Of a stretch of DNA of 13,857 nucleotides, positions 13,809-13,857 are shown piece by piece. The translations under genes and the position numbers were made by a program. Each line of letters starts with the position of its first letter. Positions within the stretch are counted from its first letter, which is position 1. The stretch comes from Coriobacteriaceae bacterium. GTDB lineage: Bacteria; Actinomycetota; Coriobacteriia; Coriobacteriales; UMGS124. The stretch spans positions 291 to 14,147 of the forward strand of contig JAHZHK010000072.1 of assembly GCA_019420325.1 (NCBI GenBank), given 5' to 3'. The notes under the pieces are model-generated. The model did not search any database, was not told the DNA's origin, and saw nothing but the letters and a program-made list of their open reading frames with translations.

Positions 13809-13857
13809 AATATGAGCAGGACATTGTCAAGAGGCAGAAAGCGACCGGGCCCAATTT

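Noticed and set aside
13809..13857. TTGTCA near 13825 as a -35 for a gene beyond the window
   Set aside because: No -10 appears at the right distance before the sequence ends.

Overview
The window looks like chromosomal DNA of a high-GC Gram-positive bacterium, most likely a member of the Coriobacteriia (Collinsella/Olsenella-like). This placement rests on the GC-rich third codon positions, the Gram-positive style Shine-Dalgarno sequences, a Dlt-like surface-modification operon, a class A penicillin-binding protein, and a short relic of 16S rRNA. The relic's variable positions (ACCACCCGA..TC.TCTG) resemble, from memory, the Coriobacteriia 16S 3' region. No database search was possible, so the placement is an inference.

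Layout. (1) Positions 1-5110, minus strand, read right to left: a five-gene operon of an amino-acid adenylating enzyme, a fold-type-III PLP decarboxylase, an acyl carrier protein, an MBOAT O-acyltransferase, and a membrane-anchored SGNH/GDSL protein cut by the left edge. It resembles a D-alanylation (dltABCD) system but contains a decarboxylase. The logic recalls ligase/ACP/decarboxylase trios such as butirosin BtrJ/BtrI/BtrK, which make an amino-acyl thioester and decarboxylate it on the carrier. I infer that it decorates a cell-surface polymer with a non-alanine amino acyl group. (2) Positions 5111-5428: an AT-rich divergent control region with ARG-box-like half-sites. (3) Positions 5429-9716, plus strand: an arginine operon argF-argR-argG-(45-codon membrane microprotein)-argH, closed by a strong terminator at 9762. 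It converts ornithine to arginine and includes its own repressor. (4) Positions 9717-10137: a convergent intergenic region with two terminators. Between them lies a piece with about 40 bases of clear similarity to the universally conserved 3' part of 16S rRNA. (5) Positions 10138-12249, minus strand: a bifunctional class A penicillin-binding protein with an acidic, Gly/Thr/Ser-rich repetitive tail. (6) Positions 12250-12507: a divergent promoter region. (7) Positions 12508-13725, plus strand: tyrS, followed by a strong terminator at 13775-13808. The last ~50 bases (13809-13857) show no gene I can support.

The most interesting part is the dlt-like operon with its decarboxylase. The 16S rRNA relic and the coupled microprotein inside the arg operon come next. 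No mobile elements, CRISPR arrays or tRNAs were seen.
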